64,000 nt of DNA from Rhodospirillaceae bacterium (GTDB taxonomy: Bacteria > Pseudomonadota > Alphaproteobacteria > Rhodospirillales > Rhodospirillaceae): assembly GCA_028822445.1 (NCBI GenBank), contig JAPKDQ010000003.1, positions 124,001 through 188,000 of the forward strand, in the 5' to 3' direction. This document shows positions 28,608-38,430 of the stretch, one piece after another (positions within the stretch are counted from its first letter, which is position 1; every line of letters begins with the position of its first letter). The notes under the pieces are model-generated. The model did not search any database, had not been told where the DNA came from, and saw only the letters and a list, made by a program, of their open reading frames with translations. A program made the position numbers and the translations under genes.

Positions 28608-29377
28608 ATTTTCTCGCGGTCATTGGTCGCATCGTGCTGCGCTTTCTTGCTGAGCTGGGACGGTTCACACTCTTTACACTTACTGCCGTTTCTCATTGTG
28701 TGCGCCCGCCCATTTTTCCTCGGCTCATTGGCCGACAAATGATCGACATCGGCTTCTATTCTCTTCCCGTGGTTGGGCTAACCGCCATTTTCTCAGGCAT
28801 GGTCCTAGCACTACAAAGCTATACGGGGTTTTCACGCTTCAATGCCGAGGGGGCGATCGCTAATGTCGTCGTCCTGTCGCTGACCCGAGAGCTTGGACCC
28901 GTCCTTGCTGGCCTTATGGTGGCCGGGCGTATTGGGGCGTCCATGGCAGCTGAAATCGGCACCATGCGTGTCACAGAACAAATCGATGCCCTCACAACAT
29001 TATCAACCAACCCCTACAAGTACCTCATCGCGCCTCGGCTCATAGCCGGGCTCCTGATGCTACCCCTGCTGGTTTTGGTCGCCGACATCATCGGAGTGTT
29101 TGGCGGTTATATCGTGGCCGTGTTCAAGCTTGGCTTTAACCCGAACGTTTATCTGGCCAACACTATTGATTTTCTTGAGCCGCTCGACGTTATATCAGGT
29201 CTCGTCAAAGCGGCTGTCTTTGGATTCATTATCGCGCTCATGGGGTGTTACAACGGGTTCAATTCCAAGGGCGGGGCGCAAGGAGTTGGCGCCGCAACAA
29301 CCAATGCTGTTGTATCGTCCTCCATTCTTATTCTTGTGTTTAACTATATGATTACAGAGTTGTTCTTTTCCGCATGA
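28604..29377 (+). CDS. mlaE: MlaE-family lipid ABC transporter permease
   Basis: Inner-membrane permease (MlaE/YrbE family) of a transporter that moves phospholipids between the membranes. The family blocks FSGMVLALQSYTGFSRF, ELGPVLAGLMVAGRIGASMA and the late GFNSKGGAQGVGAATTNAVV are clear. Five to six hydrophobic helices fit 257 residues. It overlaps alr and mlaF by four bases each (ATGA), so the three genes are tightly coupled. The order permease-then-ATPase differs from E. coli, and no mlaD substrate-binding gene follows. Confidence 0.93.
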   Translation: MNFLAVIGRIVLRFLAELGRFTLFTLTAVSHCVRPPIFPRLIGRQMIDIGFYSLPVVGLTAIFSGMVLALQSYTGFSRFNAEGAIANVVVLSLTRELGPVLAGLMVAGRIGASMAAEIGTMRVTEQIDALTTLSTNPYKYLIAPRLIAGLLMLPLLVLVADIIGVFGGYIVAVFKLGFNPNVYLANTIDFLEPLDVISGLVKAAVFGFIIALMGCYNGFNSKGGAQGVGAATTNAVVSSSILILVFNYMITELFFSA

Positions 29378-30147
29378 GCCAGTCGCCAAAAATTCACCTA
29401 AAAGGTATCCGTAAGAGTTTTGGCCCTAAGGACGTCTTGAACGGCATCGATCTCGATGTTGCGACAGGTGAATCGGTTGTAGTCATTGGCGGTTCTGGCA
29501 CTGGAAAATCCGTGCTTCTCAAATGTATTCTCGGAATACTTACCGCCGACTCTGGAACAGTCGCCGTCGACGGCACAGACGTTACAAAAATTGAGGCTAA
29601 CGACCGCGATGACATCAATAAAAAGTTTGGCATGTTGTTTCAAGGTGGCGCACTATTTGACAGCATCACCGTATGGGAAAATATCGCTTTTGGCCTTATT
29701 CAAGGCAGGGGTATGAGCCGCAATCACGCTAAAGAATTGGCCCTTGAAACCTTGACCAAGGTTGGGCTGTCAAAAGATGTTGGCGCCCTCTCTCCATCTG
29801 AATTATCAGGCGGTATGCAGAAGCGCGTTGGCTTAGCGCGCGCCATCGCGGGGTCTCCAGAAATTGTGTTCTTTGACGAGCCGACAACGGGGCTTGATCC
29901 TATTATGGCCGACGTCATCAACGACTTAATTGTGACCTGTGTTAAAGATCAAGGCATCACGGCCTTATCGATCACCCATGATATGGCGTCCGCTCGAAAA
30001 ATCGGCGGCCGCATCGCTATGCTTTACCACGGCAAGCTCATCTGGATTGGCGCAGCCGGTGATGTCGACCGTTCAGGCAACGCTTACGTCGATCAATTCG
30101 TTCATGGGCGCGCAGATGGTCCAATTCAAATGGAGCTTCGGCGGTAA
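29374..30147 (+). CDS. mlaF: MlaF-family lipid ABC transporter ATP-binding protein
   Basis: ATPase partner of the MlaE-type permease. Walker A is GGSGTGKSV, the signature LSGGMQKRVGLARAIA, Walker B VFFDEPTTGLDP and the H-loop ITHD. The FFDEPTTGLDPI form and a C-terminal segment after the H-loop are typical of MlaF rather than of importer ATPases. The gene overlaps mlaE by four bases, and radA follows after 6 bp. MlaD, MlaC and MlaB partners are not in this window. Confidence 0.93.
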   Translation: MSQSPKIHLKGIRKSFGPKDVLNGIDLDVATGESVVVIGGSGTGKSVLLKCILGILTADSGTVAVDGTDVTKIEANDRDDINKKFGMLFQGGALFDSITVWENIAFGLIQGRGMSRNHAKELALETLTKVGLSKDVGALSPSELSGGMQKRVGLARAIAGSPEIVFFDEPTTGLDPIMADVINDLIVTCVKDQGITALSITHDMASARKIGGRIAMLYHGKLIWIGAAGDVDRSGNAYVDQFVHGRADGPIQMELRR

Positions 30148-30153
30148 ACCAAG

Positions 30154-31527
30154 ATGGCGAAAAAAGACCAAACTCAATTCGTTTGCCAATCCTGTGGTGC
30201 CATAACTTCAAAGTGGGTTGGAAAATGCGAGTCCTGCAATGAATGGAATACACTGACTGAAGAAGCGGGGTCGGGCTCTCTCCCCAAAGGGGTCAGTGGG
30301 GGCAAAGGCGGTAAATCCATATCCTTCGTTGGCCTCAAAGGTAAATCGGCGGCGCCACCCCGTCTTCAAACAGGCATCAAAGAGCTGGACCGCGTCTGTG
30401 GTGGTGGGCTCGTCGCCGGGTCCGCCATTCTCGTCGGCGGCGACCCAGGTATTGGTAAGTCCACACTTCTTCTGCAGGCCTGTGGAGGAATGGCTGCGGG
30501 GTCCAAGTGCCTCTACATCACTGGTGAAGAGGCCGTCGATCAAGTGCGCCTTCGCGCGTCTCGGCTTGGCCTTGAAAATGCACCAGTAGAATTAGCTGCC
30601 GCAACCAACGTGCGCGACATCGCTGCCACGCTGGATACCAAGGGCGCCGCAGACCTAGTGGTTATCGATTCCATCCAGACTATGTACACGGACGCCATTG
30701 ATTCAGCCCCAGGAACCGTGACGCAAGTCCGCACCTGTTCGCACGAGTTGATTCGGATCGCCAAGAAGCGCGGCTTTACGTTGTTCCTCGTCGGCCACGT
30801 CACCAAAGAAGGAACCCTAGCGGGGCCCCGCGTTCTCGAACATATGGTCGACACGGTGCTCTATTTCGAAGGCGAGAGAGGTCACCACTTCAGAATTCTC
30901 CGCGCTGTTAAAAACCGCTTCGGTGCCACCGATGAAATTGGGGTGTTCGAAATGGCCAATGAGGGCCTCGCGGAAGTTCCCAACCCATCGGCGCTCTTTC
31001 TCGCTGAACGGCGCGGCAATGTGTCAGGCAGTTGCGTTTTCGCGGGCCTGGAAGGCACCCGTCCCATGCTAGTTGAGATCCAGGCCTTGGTAGCACCATC
31101 CAGCCTGGGAACAGCCAGACGCGCCGTTGTAGGCTGGGATTCCGGGCGCCTAGCCATGATCGCAGCCGTGCTTGAATCCCGCTGCGGCCTTGCACTGGGT
31201 GGACATGACATTTATTTGAACGTTGCCGGTGGGTTGCGCGTTTCAGAACCAGCTGCAGATGCCGCCGTCGCGGCAGCTCTGGTATCCTCGTTCCGAGATT
31301 CTCCGGTCTCTCCAGGTGCTGTGGTCTTCGGCGAAATCGGCCTATCCGGCGAAATTCGGGCAGTCTCACAAATGGATCAACGCCTTCGGGAAGCGGCAAA
31401 GTTAGGGTTTACCGAAGCATGGATGCCCAAAAACGCGGGGCGGCGCAAACAGGCCATGGACACGCAGGGTGTCGCAATCGACTCTCTGGGTCATATTCAA
31501 GCTCTAGTCGGCAAGTTCTCTTCATGA
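30154..31527 (+). CDS. radA: DNA repair protein RadA
   Basis: RecA-related branch-migration ATPase acting in recombinational repair. The N-terminal zinc motif has Cys11, Cys14, Cys25 and Cys28. Walker A GGDPGIGKST is at about 95-104. The RadA-specific KNRFG motif is in RAVKNRFGATDEIG. The C-terminal domain is Lon-protease-like (PVSPGAVVFGEIGLSGEIR). The 457-residue length is standard. It sits between mlaF and cvpA on the plus strand. Confidence 0.97.
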   Translation: MAKKDQTQFVCQSCGAITSKWVGKCESCNEWNTLTEEAGSGSLPKGVSGGKGGKSISFVGLKGKSAAPPRLQTGIKELDRVCGGGLVAGSAILVGGDPGIGKSTLLLQACGGMAAGSKCLYITGEEAVDQVRLRASRLGLENAPVELAAATNVRDIAATLDTKGAADLVVIDSIQTMYTDAIDSAPGTVTQVRTCSHELIRIAKKRGFTLFLVGHVTKEGTLAGPRVLEHMVDTVLYFEGERGHHFRILRAVKNRFGATDEIGVFEMANEGLAEVPNPSALFLAERRGNVSGSCVFAGLEGTRPMLVEIQALVAPSSLGTARRAVVGWDSGRLAMIAAVLESRCGLALGGHDIYLNVAGGLRVSEPAADAAVAAALVSSFRDSPVSPGAVVFGEIGLSGEIRAVSQMDQRLREAAKLGFTEAWMPKNAGRRKQAMDTQGVAIDSLGHIQALVGKFSS

Positions 31528-31553
31528 GCATCAACAGAAAAACGGCCACCTAA

Positions 31554-32240
31554 ATGGATGCCATCCCCATCAACGGTCTCGACCTCGCCGTCATCATCAT
31601 CTTGTTATTGTCGGGCATCCTCGCGTTCATACGCGGGTTTGTCCATGAAGTGCTCTCAGTCGCCGCATGGATTGGTGGCGGTTTCGCCGTGGTCTATGGC
31701 GTACCACAGCTCAGCTATCTCGCTAGCCAATTCATCCTCAACGACCTGATCGCAGACATCGCCACAGGCGTGTTCATCTTCCTGATCGTTCTGATAGCCC
31801 TCTCGGTCTTGACCAAAATGCTATCAAAATCGATCCAGGCGAGTGCTCTCAATAACCTTGATCGTTCTCTGGGCTTTATTTATGGCCTCATGCGCGGTGT
31901 TGTCATTTTTGCTGCCGGGCTCCTCATTACAGATTGGGTCGTAGATAGCGGAGAGCGCCCCAGCTGGGTCATGTCCGCTAAAACTCTGCCGGTCATCGAA
32001 GGCACGGCGGATTTCATGCGCGACCTTGATCCAGAAAGCTTTAAGGCAGCCGAAGATACTGCTAAAGAAGCGTCGGATGCTGCTAGGGACGCTATGGAAC
32101 TCAAAGAAACCTTCGACAAGCTGACCCAGCCTCCTCCAGGCAGAGACCCCGATGCGCCTAAAACACCAGATGGCGCCTACCGCGATAACGAACGGAACAG
32201 CATGGACCGCCTATTTCAAACTAATCAGGATGACAAATAA
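31554..32240 (+). CDS. cvpA: CvpA family membrane protein
   Basis: Inner-membrane protein of the CvpA family, named for its role in colicin V production in E. coli and usually encoded next to purF, as here. Four hydrophobic helices fill the first 135 residues, including LDLAVIIILLLSGILAFIRG and IYGLMRGVVIFAAGLLI. The C-terminal 90 residues are charged and Pro/Ala-rich, probably cytoplasmic and disordered. The true cellular role is not settled; envelope homeostasis has been proposed. Confidence 0.92.
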   Translation: MDAIPINGLDLAVIIILLLSGILAFIRGFVHEVLSVAAWIGGGFAVVYGVPQLSYLASQFILNDLIADIATGVFIFLIVLIALSVLTKMLSKSIQASALNNLDRSLGFIYGLMRGVVIFAAGLLITDWVVDSGERPSWVMSAKTLPVIEGTADFMRDLDPESFKAAEDTAKEASDAARDAMELKETFDKLTQPPPGRDPDAPKTPDGAYRDNERNSMDRLFQTNQDDK

Positions 32241-32243
32241 GGC

Positions 32244-33722
32244 ATGGCACCGCCGGACCTCTCGTTGCTGACTACCGACCCCTGGGATGGAGATACACTG
32301 CACGAAGAATGTGGTGTGTTTGGAATTTTCGGCGATGCTGATGCCGCCTCCCACACGGCCCTAGGCCTCCATGCCTTGCAACATCGCGGCCAAGAAGCGG
32401 CAGGGGCAGTCACCTTCGACGGCGAGCATTTTCATAGCCACCGTGGCTTTGGCCATGTCTCAGACAATTTTAAAGCCGAGTCTGTCGTGTCTCGCCTCCA
32501 AGGCCACGCAGCCCTCGGCCATGTCCTATACTCGACCTCTGGTGAAATCATTATTCGTAATGTACAGCCCCTGTTTGCGGACTTTGAGTTCGGTGGCCTA
32601 GCCTTAGGTCACAACGGCAATATCACTAATGCGTTGACTGTTCGTCAGGAGCTAGTTCGCCGCGGCTGCCTTTTTCAATCAACCTCCGACACCGAGGTTG
32701 TTATCCACCTCATTGCCATTAGCCAACAACCCACCGTGGAAGAACGCGTCATTGACGCCTTGCGGCAGCTAGAAGGCGCGTATTCCATGGTAGCGCTAAC
32801 CAATGCCGCCATGTATGGCGTTCGCGACCCCATGGGGGTTCGCCCGCTGGTCATTGGCAAGCTCGATAAGGCCTACATCCTGTGCTCAGAAACCTGCGCC
32901 TTGGATATCATCGGTGCCGAGTTCGTCCGCGACGTTGCGCCGGGCGAGATGGTTATCATCGACGAAAACGGGCTGCGGTCGGTTAAACCTTTCCCATCTT
33001 ACGACTCTAAATTCTGCATCTTTGAATATATTTACTTTGCGCGGCCCGACAGTGTTTGTGAAGGGTCCAGCGTCTACGAAGTACGTAAAAAAATCGGCGA
33101 AGAACTGGCCAAGGAAAGCCATGTCCCCTGCGATGTTGTTGTTCCCGTCCCCGACTCGGGCGTACCTGCGGCACTCGGTTATGCAGCGGCGATCAATGTT
33201 CCCTTCGAATATGGCATCATCCGCAACCACTATGTCGGCCGCACATTCATTCAGCCAACAGAAAAAACACGTCACCTTGGTGTAAAGCGCAAACACAACA
33301 TCAATCGCGCCCAAATCGAAGGTAAACGGGTAATCCTTGTTGATGACTCCATCGTTCGTGGCACAACATCGACCAAGATCGTCGATATGGTCCGGCAGGC
33401 TGGCGCAACAGAAGTACACCTTCGTATTTCTTCTCCGCCAACAGCGCATCCCTGTTATTTCGGCATCGATACACCTGAACGGGAACAGCTATTTGCCGCT
33501 CAACACGACCTCGACGGCATGACCAAACTCCTCGGTGTAGATAGCCTCGCCTTTATTTCTACCGACGGGTTGTATCGCGCCGTTGGCCACGCCAAACGCG
33601 ACACAGACAACCCGCAATTTTGCGACGCCTGTTTTACGGGCGAGTATCCGTCTGCGTTGACAGACCTGAATGCTGAAGCATTGCCGCATCAGCTCTCCCT
33701 GCTGACCGAAGGCCGGGCCTAG
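32244..33722 (+). CDS. purF: Amidophosphoribosyltransferase
   Basis: First committed enzyme of purine synthesis; it converts PRPP and glutamine to phosphoribosylamine. The catalytic Cys23 in EECGVFGIFG would become the N-terminus after propeptide removal. HRGQEAAG and HNGNITN belong to the glutaminase domain. VILVDDSIVRGTTS near residue 365 is the PRPP-binding loop. FCDACFTGEYP near the C-terminus is typical. The gene starts three bases after cvpA and ends five bases before the SDR gene. Confidence 0.97.
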   Translation: MAPPDLSLLTTDPWDGDTLHEECGVFGIFGDADAASHTALGLHALQHRGQEAAGAVTFDGEHFHSHRGFGHVSDNFKAESVVSRLQGHAALGHVLYSTSGEIIIRNVQPLFADFEFGGLALGHNGNITNALTVRQELVRRGCLFQSTSDTEVVIHLIAISQQPTVEERVIDALRQLEGAYSMVALTNAAMYGVRDPMGVRPLVIGKLDKAYILCSETCALDIIGAEFVRDVAPGEMVIIDENGLRSVKPFPSYDSKFCIFEYIYFARPDSVCEGSSVYEVRKKIGEELAKESHVPCDVVVPVPDSGVPAALGYAAAINVPFEYGIIRNHYVGRTFIQPTEKTRHLGVKRKHNINRAQIEGKRVILVDDSIVRGTTSTKIVDMVRQAGATEVHLRISSPPTAHPCYFGIDTPEREQLFAAQHDLDGMTKLLGVDSLAFISTDGLYRAVGHAKRDTDNPQFCDACFTGEYPSALTDLNAEALPHQLSLLTEGRA

Positions 33723-33727
33723 GTCTT

Positions 33728-34477
33728 ATGATGGGATCCCGGCTCGCCGGTCGCATCGCGTTGGTGACAGGTGCGTCTAAGGGCATCGGCCGCGCCGTCG
33801 CGAAACGATATGCCCTCGAAGGCGCCACGGTCATCGCTATCGCGCGTAATAAAAAAGAACTTATCTCCTTAGATGACGAAATTACCCAAGCTACAGGTCA
33901 AAGCGCCGTTCTAGTTGACGAAGACCTAACCAAGTACGCGACTATTGATCAGGTCGGAGAAACCCTGTTTAAACGCTATGGCAAGCTGGACATCGTCGTC
34001 GGCGCCGCGGGTATTCTTGGACAGCTCTCGCCCGTTGGGCACATCCCGCCAGATATTTGGGACCGAGTATTCGCCCTCAATCTCACAGCCAATTGGCGTC
34101 TCCTCCGCTCAGTCGACCCTTTGCTGCGGCAGTCTGATGCAGGCCGCGCAATTTTTGTGACCTGCAGTCAGAGCTCTATGCCAGCCGCATTCTGGGGCGC
34201 CTATGGCGCATCAAAAGCAGCGCTCGACCAAATGATCCGAATTTACGCAGCCGAGATGGTTGAAACGAAGGTCAAGGCCAATCTTATAGATCCCGGCCCG
34301 GTGCGCAGCGCACTCCGCATCAAAGCGTTTCCCGGCGAAGATCAGGACACCTTGCGATCACCAGAAGACGTGACCAACGTGTTCGTTGACCTAGCCGACC
34401 CGGCTAATAACAAATCAGGAGAACGGGTTACCATCGAGAATTTATTTTCGGAGGTCCCGAGCACACCGCTCAAATGA
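33728..34477 (+). CDS. SDR family NAD(P)-dependent oxidoreductase
   Basis: Short-chain dehydrogenase of unknown substrate. TGASKGIGRAVAKRYA is the cofactor glycine motif, GAAG stands in place of NNAG, and YGASKAALDQM supplies the catalytic Tyr and Lys, preceded by a serine-rich CSQSSMP. Residues 60-70 lack an obvious choice between NAD and NADP. Five bases behind purF, so likely the last gene of the radA-cvpA-purF transcript. An SDR in this position behind purF is common in alphaproteobacteria, but its reaction is not established. Confidence 0.85.
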   Translation: MMGSRLAGRIALVTGASKGIGRAVAKRYALEGATVIAIARNKKELISLDDEITQATGQSAVLVDEDLTKYATIDQVGETLFKRYGKLDIVVGAAGILGQLSPVGHIPPDIWDRVFALNLTANWRLLRSVDPLLRQSDAGRAIFVTCSQSSMPAAFWGAYGASKAALDQMIRIYAAEMVETKVKANLIDPGPVRSALRIKAFPGEDQDTLRSPEDVTNVFVDLADPANNKSGERVTIENLFSEVPSTPLK

Positions 34478-34528
34478 GTCCCGCCGCGTCAGCGATCGGG
34501 CGCCCGGGGCAGGCCGGGGTATTTCGAT

Positions 34529-34735
34529 CATCGAGGCGCTGAAAGGTATCACCACCTATGCCGCGTATCAGGCTTCTGAAGAAAATAAAAAAGGCACGAT
34601 CGAGCCCGGAAAACTGGGAGGCCTAGTTGTTCTCGCACGCAACCCGATAACAATTTCCCGCTTGAGCTAGCAGACATCCCGGTGGTCGGCGGCCGCACAG
34701 TCTTCGAGCAGACCGCTCCTATAACCCATAGCCCC
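34529..34735 (+). pseudogene. Decayed C-terminal tail of an amidohydrolase (YtcJ-like)
   Basis: Plus-strand translation gives IIEALKGITTYAAYQASEEN, KKGTIEPGKLGGLVVLARNP, then a stop after ITISRLS. A one-frame shift restores LELADIPVVGGRTVFEQ. This is the usual ending of metal-dependent amidohydrolases: the T-x-x-A-A-Y helix, the G-x-I-x-x-G-K-x-A-D-L strand (here damaged to KLGGL), then an E-T-x-x-x-G-x-x-V-Y-like end. The frameshift, the lost Asp and the absence of the N-terminal metal domain show it is a relic. It is pressed against the 3' end of der. Confidence 0.75.
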
Positions 34736-36172
34736 TTAGCCCCTCTTGGACCGCGTATCGTAAGGGTTATCCGGTTTACGCACGTGCAGGCGGAGCGGAA
34801 CACCCTCAAAGCCAAACGTATCGCGCAAATCATTCATCAAGTAGCGATGATAACTGGTCGGCAAATCAACCGGACGAGACGTGAATAAAATAAATGTCGG
34901 CGGCCGCGCTTTAACCTGGGTGACATAGCGCAATTTGATTCGCCGCTTTTGTTTCGATAACGGCGGTGGATGCTTTTGCGTGGCATCATCGAGCCATTGA
35001 TTCAAAGCGGCTGTCTTGACCCGCGTGTTCCAAATCTCTCGGGTCTTAAACACTGTGTCCATCAATTCAGAAACGCGGCTACCGGTTTTTGCCGAAATGG
35101 TAATGGTCGGCACGCCACGCACCTGGGTCAAAGATTTAGCCAGTTTTTCTTTCAACTGAAGAAGCGACTCACTGCGGTTTGATGCCGCATCCCATTTGTT
35201 AACTGCAATGACCAGAGAGCGGCCTTCGTCAATTACGCGGGCGGCAATGGTCAGGTCTTGTTTGTCTAGGATAGCATCCGCATCCAGAACCAACACCACA
35301 ACTTCGGCCAAATCGACAGCGCGAAGGGTATCAAGCGCTGACAGCTTCTCAACGACATCGTTCACTTTCGCTTTCTTGCGCAAACCAGCCGTATCGACCA
35401 ACCGCACGGGACGGCCCTTATACTCCCAATCGATGGGAATTGCGTCGCGTGTCACACCAGGTTCTGGGCCCGTGAGAACGCGGTCTTCACCGAGCAGCCT
35501 GTTTACCAGTGTTGACTTTCCCGTGTTTGGCCGGCCAACGATAGCAAGTTGTAACGGACGGTCACCGAGCTCGTCATGCTCATCGTCTCCATCAGGAAGA
35601 CCCTCTTGAACTTCCGCAGCCTCTAGAAAACCAGGTTCCAGTTCGGCGTCAGGGTCTAAGTCCTCACCGTCGATGACCGGTGTGCCATAAGGGAGCAGCG
35701 CGTCATAAAGTTCATTAAGGCCTTGGCCATGCTCTGCTGAAAGCGCGACGGGCTCACCAAGACCTAAGCTAAAGGCTTCGTACAATCCGGCCTGAGCAGC
35801 ATTTCCCTCGCACTTGTTGGCAGCCAGAATAATCGGCGTCGATCCTCGGCGCAGAAGATCAGCAAAGTAGTCGTCCATGGGTGTAACACCGACCCGGGCA
35901 TCAATCACCATGAGGGCGACATCCGCCTCTGCAACGGCGCGCTCAGTCTGGCCTCGCATCCGCCCTTCCAGGGTGCCTTTATCGCTGTCCTCAAGACCAG
36001 CCGTATCGATCACGCGGAAGGTTAGGTCGGCGAGATGCCCCTCCCCTTCACGACGATCGCGCGTCACGCCCGGGCGATCATGCACAAGCGCCAGGCGTCG
36101 ACCAACGAGCCTATTAAACAGGGTGGACTTACCCACATTGGGGCGCCCAACAATAACCAACTTGAAAGACAT
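34736..36172 (-). CDS. der: Ribosome-associated GTPase Der (EngA)
   Basis: Double-GTPase needed for 50S subunit assembly. The first G domain begins [19 protein letters not shown] (about 6-24). The second begins [19 protein letters not shown] near 209. DTAGLEDS and [11 protein letters not shown] are the two G3 switches. NKCE and NKWD are the G4 elements. A KH-like C-terminal domain ends with a basic tail (DTRSKRG). An acidic linker of about 30 residues joins the G domains. Last gene of the yfgM-like/bamB/der block. Confidence 0.97.
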   Translation of the reverse strand: MSFKLVIVGRPNVGKSTLFNRLVGRRLALVHDRPGVTRDRREGEGHLADLTFRVIDTAGLEDSDKGTLEGRMRGQTERAVAEADVALMVIDARVGVTPMDDYFADLLRRGSTPIILAANKCEGNAAQAGLYEAFSLGLGEPVALSAEHGQGLNELYDALLPYGTPVIDGEDLDPDAELEPGFLEAAEVQEGLPDGDDEHDELGDRPLQLAIVGRPNTGKSTLVNRLLGEDRVLTGPEPGVTRDAIPIDWEYKGRPVRLVDTAGLRKKAKVNDVVEKLSALDTLRAVDLAEVVVLVLDADAILDKQDLTIAARVIDEGRSLVIAVNKWDAASNRSESLLQLKEKLAKSLTQVRGVPTITISAKTGSRVSELMDTVFKTREIWNTRVKTAALNQWLDDATQKHPPPLSKQKRRIKLRYVTQVKARPPTFILFTSRPVDLPTSYHRYLMNDLRDTFGFEGVPLRLHVRKPDNPYDTRSKRG

Positions 36173-36195
36173 GGGGGCGAGGCCCTAATTAACCG

Positions 36196-37557
36196 TTAGC
36201 GGTACGCAAGCAGCGTGCCGTCGTCGTCATAGACATACATGGTCGCATTTGCGAACACAGGAGAAATCGTCACAGGAGCGTTTAGCTCAATATCGCCCAG
36301 AACAGAACCACTATACGGCGAGAGAGATAACGCTTTCTCATTCGAGCTAAAGAGGATGAGTCGATCACTTGCAATCGATGGACCTGTCCAAATGATTCGA
36401 TCTTCCTGGTCTTCTTCATCTTCAAAGCGGCGGAGTTGCGTCACCCACATAATTTGTCCCGAGCGCACATCAATGCAGACGACCTCGGAATCAATCGTCG
36501 TAGCGTAAAGAAAATCACCCGAAATCCAAGGCTGATAAACGCCGGGCACAGGCACATCCCATACCCGCTGCCCTGTTCTCAAATCAATAGAAACAAGAAT
36601 GCCAGAATGGCCCACCGCATAGACGCGACCACGGTCAATGACTGGGCGTCCACGAATATCCGTCAGACTTGCAGCCGCCTCGGTGCGCCGAACTGCGATA
36701 ACAGAATCGCTCCACAACACAGCACCATTGTCGACACGGAGAGCCGCAATCTCACCATTAGTAAACGGCGCAATGACAACGCCACCGTCGACAGCAGGGC
36801 TTCCGCCACCAAGTAAAATCGTTTGAGAACTCACACCAGAGTATGTCCACAAGCGCCTGCCGTCTTTAGCCGATAACGCAAACACTTGGTTGTCAACAGT
36901 GACCACAAACACACGGCCACCATTAACCGTCGGCGCAGATCGAATAGGGGAATCAACTTTCGCGCGCCATGCATCGCGACCAGATCGCGCATTTAAGGCA
37001 ACGACTTCCGCGAAACCCGTGGTCGCAAAAATTAAACCCTCTTCGTAGGCAAGGCCACCGCCCAGAAAATGAGCATCATCTTCGCGTTTTGGCACGAGTT
37101 CACGTCGCCACAACCGCGTGCCATTGCTAGAATTGTAAGCAGCCGCAATTGACTTCGAGTCCAGCACGAACACACGGCCGTCGGCAACAACTGGCTCGCC
37201 TAATGTGCGATTGCGTTCTCCAGACCCCTCGCCCGCCTTCGCGCGCCATAGAACCCGCGGTGACGGGCCAATGACCACGTGGTGCATAGCATGATGTGAC
37301 AATCCGCCAGCCTGGCTCCATGTATCCGTATCTTCCGGCGCGGGCAAGACGATTTGAGTATCAATTGCGTTGAGATTAGGCCTAAGGGCCCGCTCTAGCG
37401 CCAAAACTGAAATACGCGTACCTGGCAGAATCTCCTCGTCTTCACCGCCGTCAAACGGGTTGAGGTCAACGCCACAGCCAGAGAGAAGAACGGCAGACAT
37501 CACCGCCACCGTTGCAGCGGAACAAAATCGAGTGATACGAGAAGACAACATCATCAT
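36196..37557 (-). CDS. bamB: Outer membrane protein assembly factor BamB
   Basis: Lipoprotein of the BAM complex that helps insert beta-barrel proteins. The signal ends in a lipobox VLLSGC with Cys28 as the lipidation site. The rest is an eight-bladed PQQ/WD-like propeller with repeats such as GRVFVLDSKSIAAAYNSSNG and GRRLWTYSG. Length 453 is slightly above the E. coli protein because of an N-terminal acidic segment. The position between the yfgM-like gene and der matches E. coli and supports the name. Confidence 0.93.
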   Translation of the reverse strand: MMMLSSRITRFCSAATVAVMSAVLLSGCGVDLNPFDGGEDEEILPGTRISVLALERALRPNLNAIDTQIVLPAPEDTDTWSQAGGLSHHAMHHVVIGPSPRVLWRAKAGEGSGERNRTLGEPVVADGRVFVLDSKSIAAAYNSSNGTRLWRRELVPKREDDAHFLGGGLAYEEGLIFATTGFAEVVALNARSGRDAWRAKVDSPIRSAPTVNGGRVFVVTVDNQVFALSAKDGRRLWTYSGVSSQTILLGGGSPAVDGGVVIAPFTNGEIAALRVDNGAVLWSDSVIAVRRTEAAASLTDIRGRPVIDRGRVYAVGHSGILVSIDLRTGQRVWDVPVPGVYQPWISGDFLYATTIDSEVVCIDVRSGQIMWVTQLRRFEDEEDQEDRIIWTGPSIASDRLILFSSNEKALSLSPYSGSVLGDIELNAPVTISPVFANATMYVYDDDGTLLAYR

Positions 37558-37575
37558 GGCTCAGCCGATCTTCGC

Positions 37576-38415
37576 TTACGGCGCTTCCGCCTGGGTGTCA
37601 GGAACTATGCTCTCGTCGGCTGGGTCCATCTCTACGTCCGATTCACCAGCTGGGCTCATGCTGGAACTATTCCGCACGACACCACTTTGGCTCGAGAACA
37701 CAGCCGACATTTCAGAAGCTCTTTCTTTGATGCTACCCGGTGTATTTGTACCTTGGATCAATTGATCCAAGGTCGCGATCGCGGCAACCGTATCACCTGT
37801 GCGTATGGAGAGAAGCGCCATAAGTTCCAAGGCAGAATAGCTGTAAGGATTACTAGAGCCTGTTAACGGAGCCAGCACGTCTTGAAGCACAGCAGTGTCT
37901 TCACTCTCCATGCCATGGATAGCCCACAACAGCGCGGCCAAATCGGTAAAGGCATAATCCAAACTCGAATCCGCACTAAGGGCGCGATAGATATCCAACG
38001 CTTCGTCGCGCCTGTCTTGGTCGAGAAGAACACCCGCGCGCTGTAAATCAGCAAGGGCCGCATAAGTCCCGCCCTCTTCGGCAACGGAGAGAAGCCCTGC
38101 AAGCGCTGCATCTGCGTCTCCATCTATGAGTTGCTCCGTGGCTCGCGCAAAGCCATCAGCCTGCATAGCCAGTTGGTCTGCAACCTGTCCCTGCCGCCAC
38201 TGAAACGCAGCAACTACAAGAACGACTGCGGCCAGGGCACCGTAGATGTAACCTTGGTAAGTTTGCCAAAAATTATGCATCTGTTCATCGCGAAGTTCGG
38301 ATTCAACTTCGGTCATGAATGCGTCAGTCGCACTTTCCTGTTCCTCTTCGGGCGTCGGAAACGCGGTTTTTTTGTCTTTAGCTGCCTTGCGGCGGCCAGC
38401 CTTCTTGGTGCTCAC
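37576..38415 (-). CDS. YfgM-like tetratricopeptide protein, ancillary SecYEG translocon subunit type
   Basis: Membrane-anchored TPR-like protein. A basic, cytoplasmic N-terminus (KKAGRRKAAKDKK) and an acidic stretch lead to one transmembrane helix (GYIYGALAAVVLVVAAF). Helical repeats and a Pro/acidic tail follow. E. coli YfgM has this layout, links the Sec translocon to periplasmic chaperones and is also encoded upstream of bamB and der. I place the start at the GTG at 38415, which has GAGGA eight bases upstream; ATG at 38430 and the longer track ORF (38538) are alternatives with weaker signals. Confidence 0.8.
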   Translation of the reverse strand: MSTKKAGRRKAAKDKKTAFPTPEEEQESATDAFMTEVESELRDEQMHNFWQTYQGYIYGALAAVVLVVAAFQWRQGQVADQLAMQADGFARATEQLIDGDADAALAGLLSVAEEGGTYAALADLQRAGVLLDQDRRDEALDIYRALSADSSLDYAFTDLAALLWAIHGMESEDTAVLQDVLAPLTGSSNPYSYSALELMALLSIRTGDTVAAIATLDQLIQGTNTPGSIKERASEMSAVFSSQSGVVRNSSSMSPAGESDVEMDPADESIVPDTQAEAP

Positions 38416-38430
38416 AGAATGGGTCCTCAT

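Noticed and set aside
32886-33449. 187-codon minus-strand ORF
   Set aside because: Shadow of purF, whose PRPP loop and catalytic Cys are intact.
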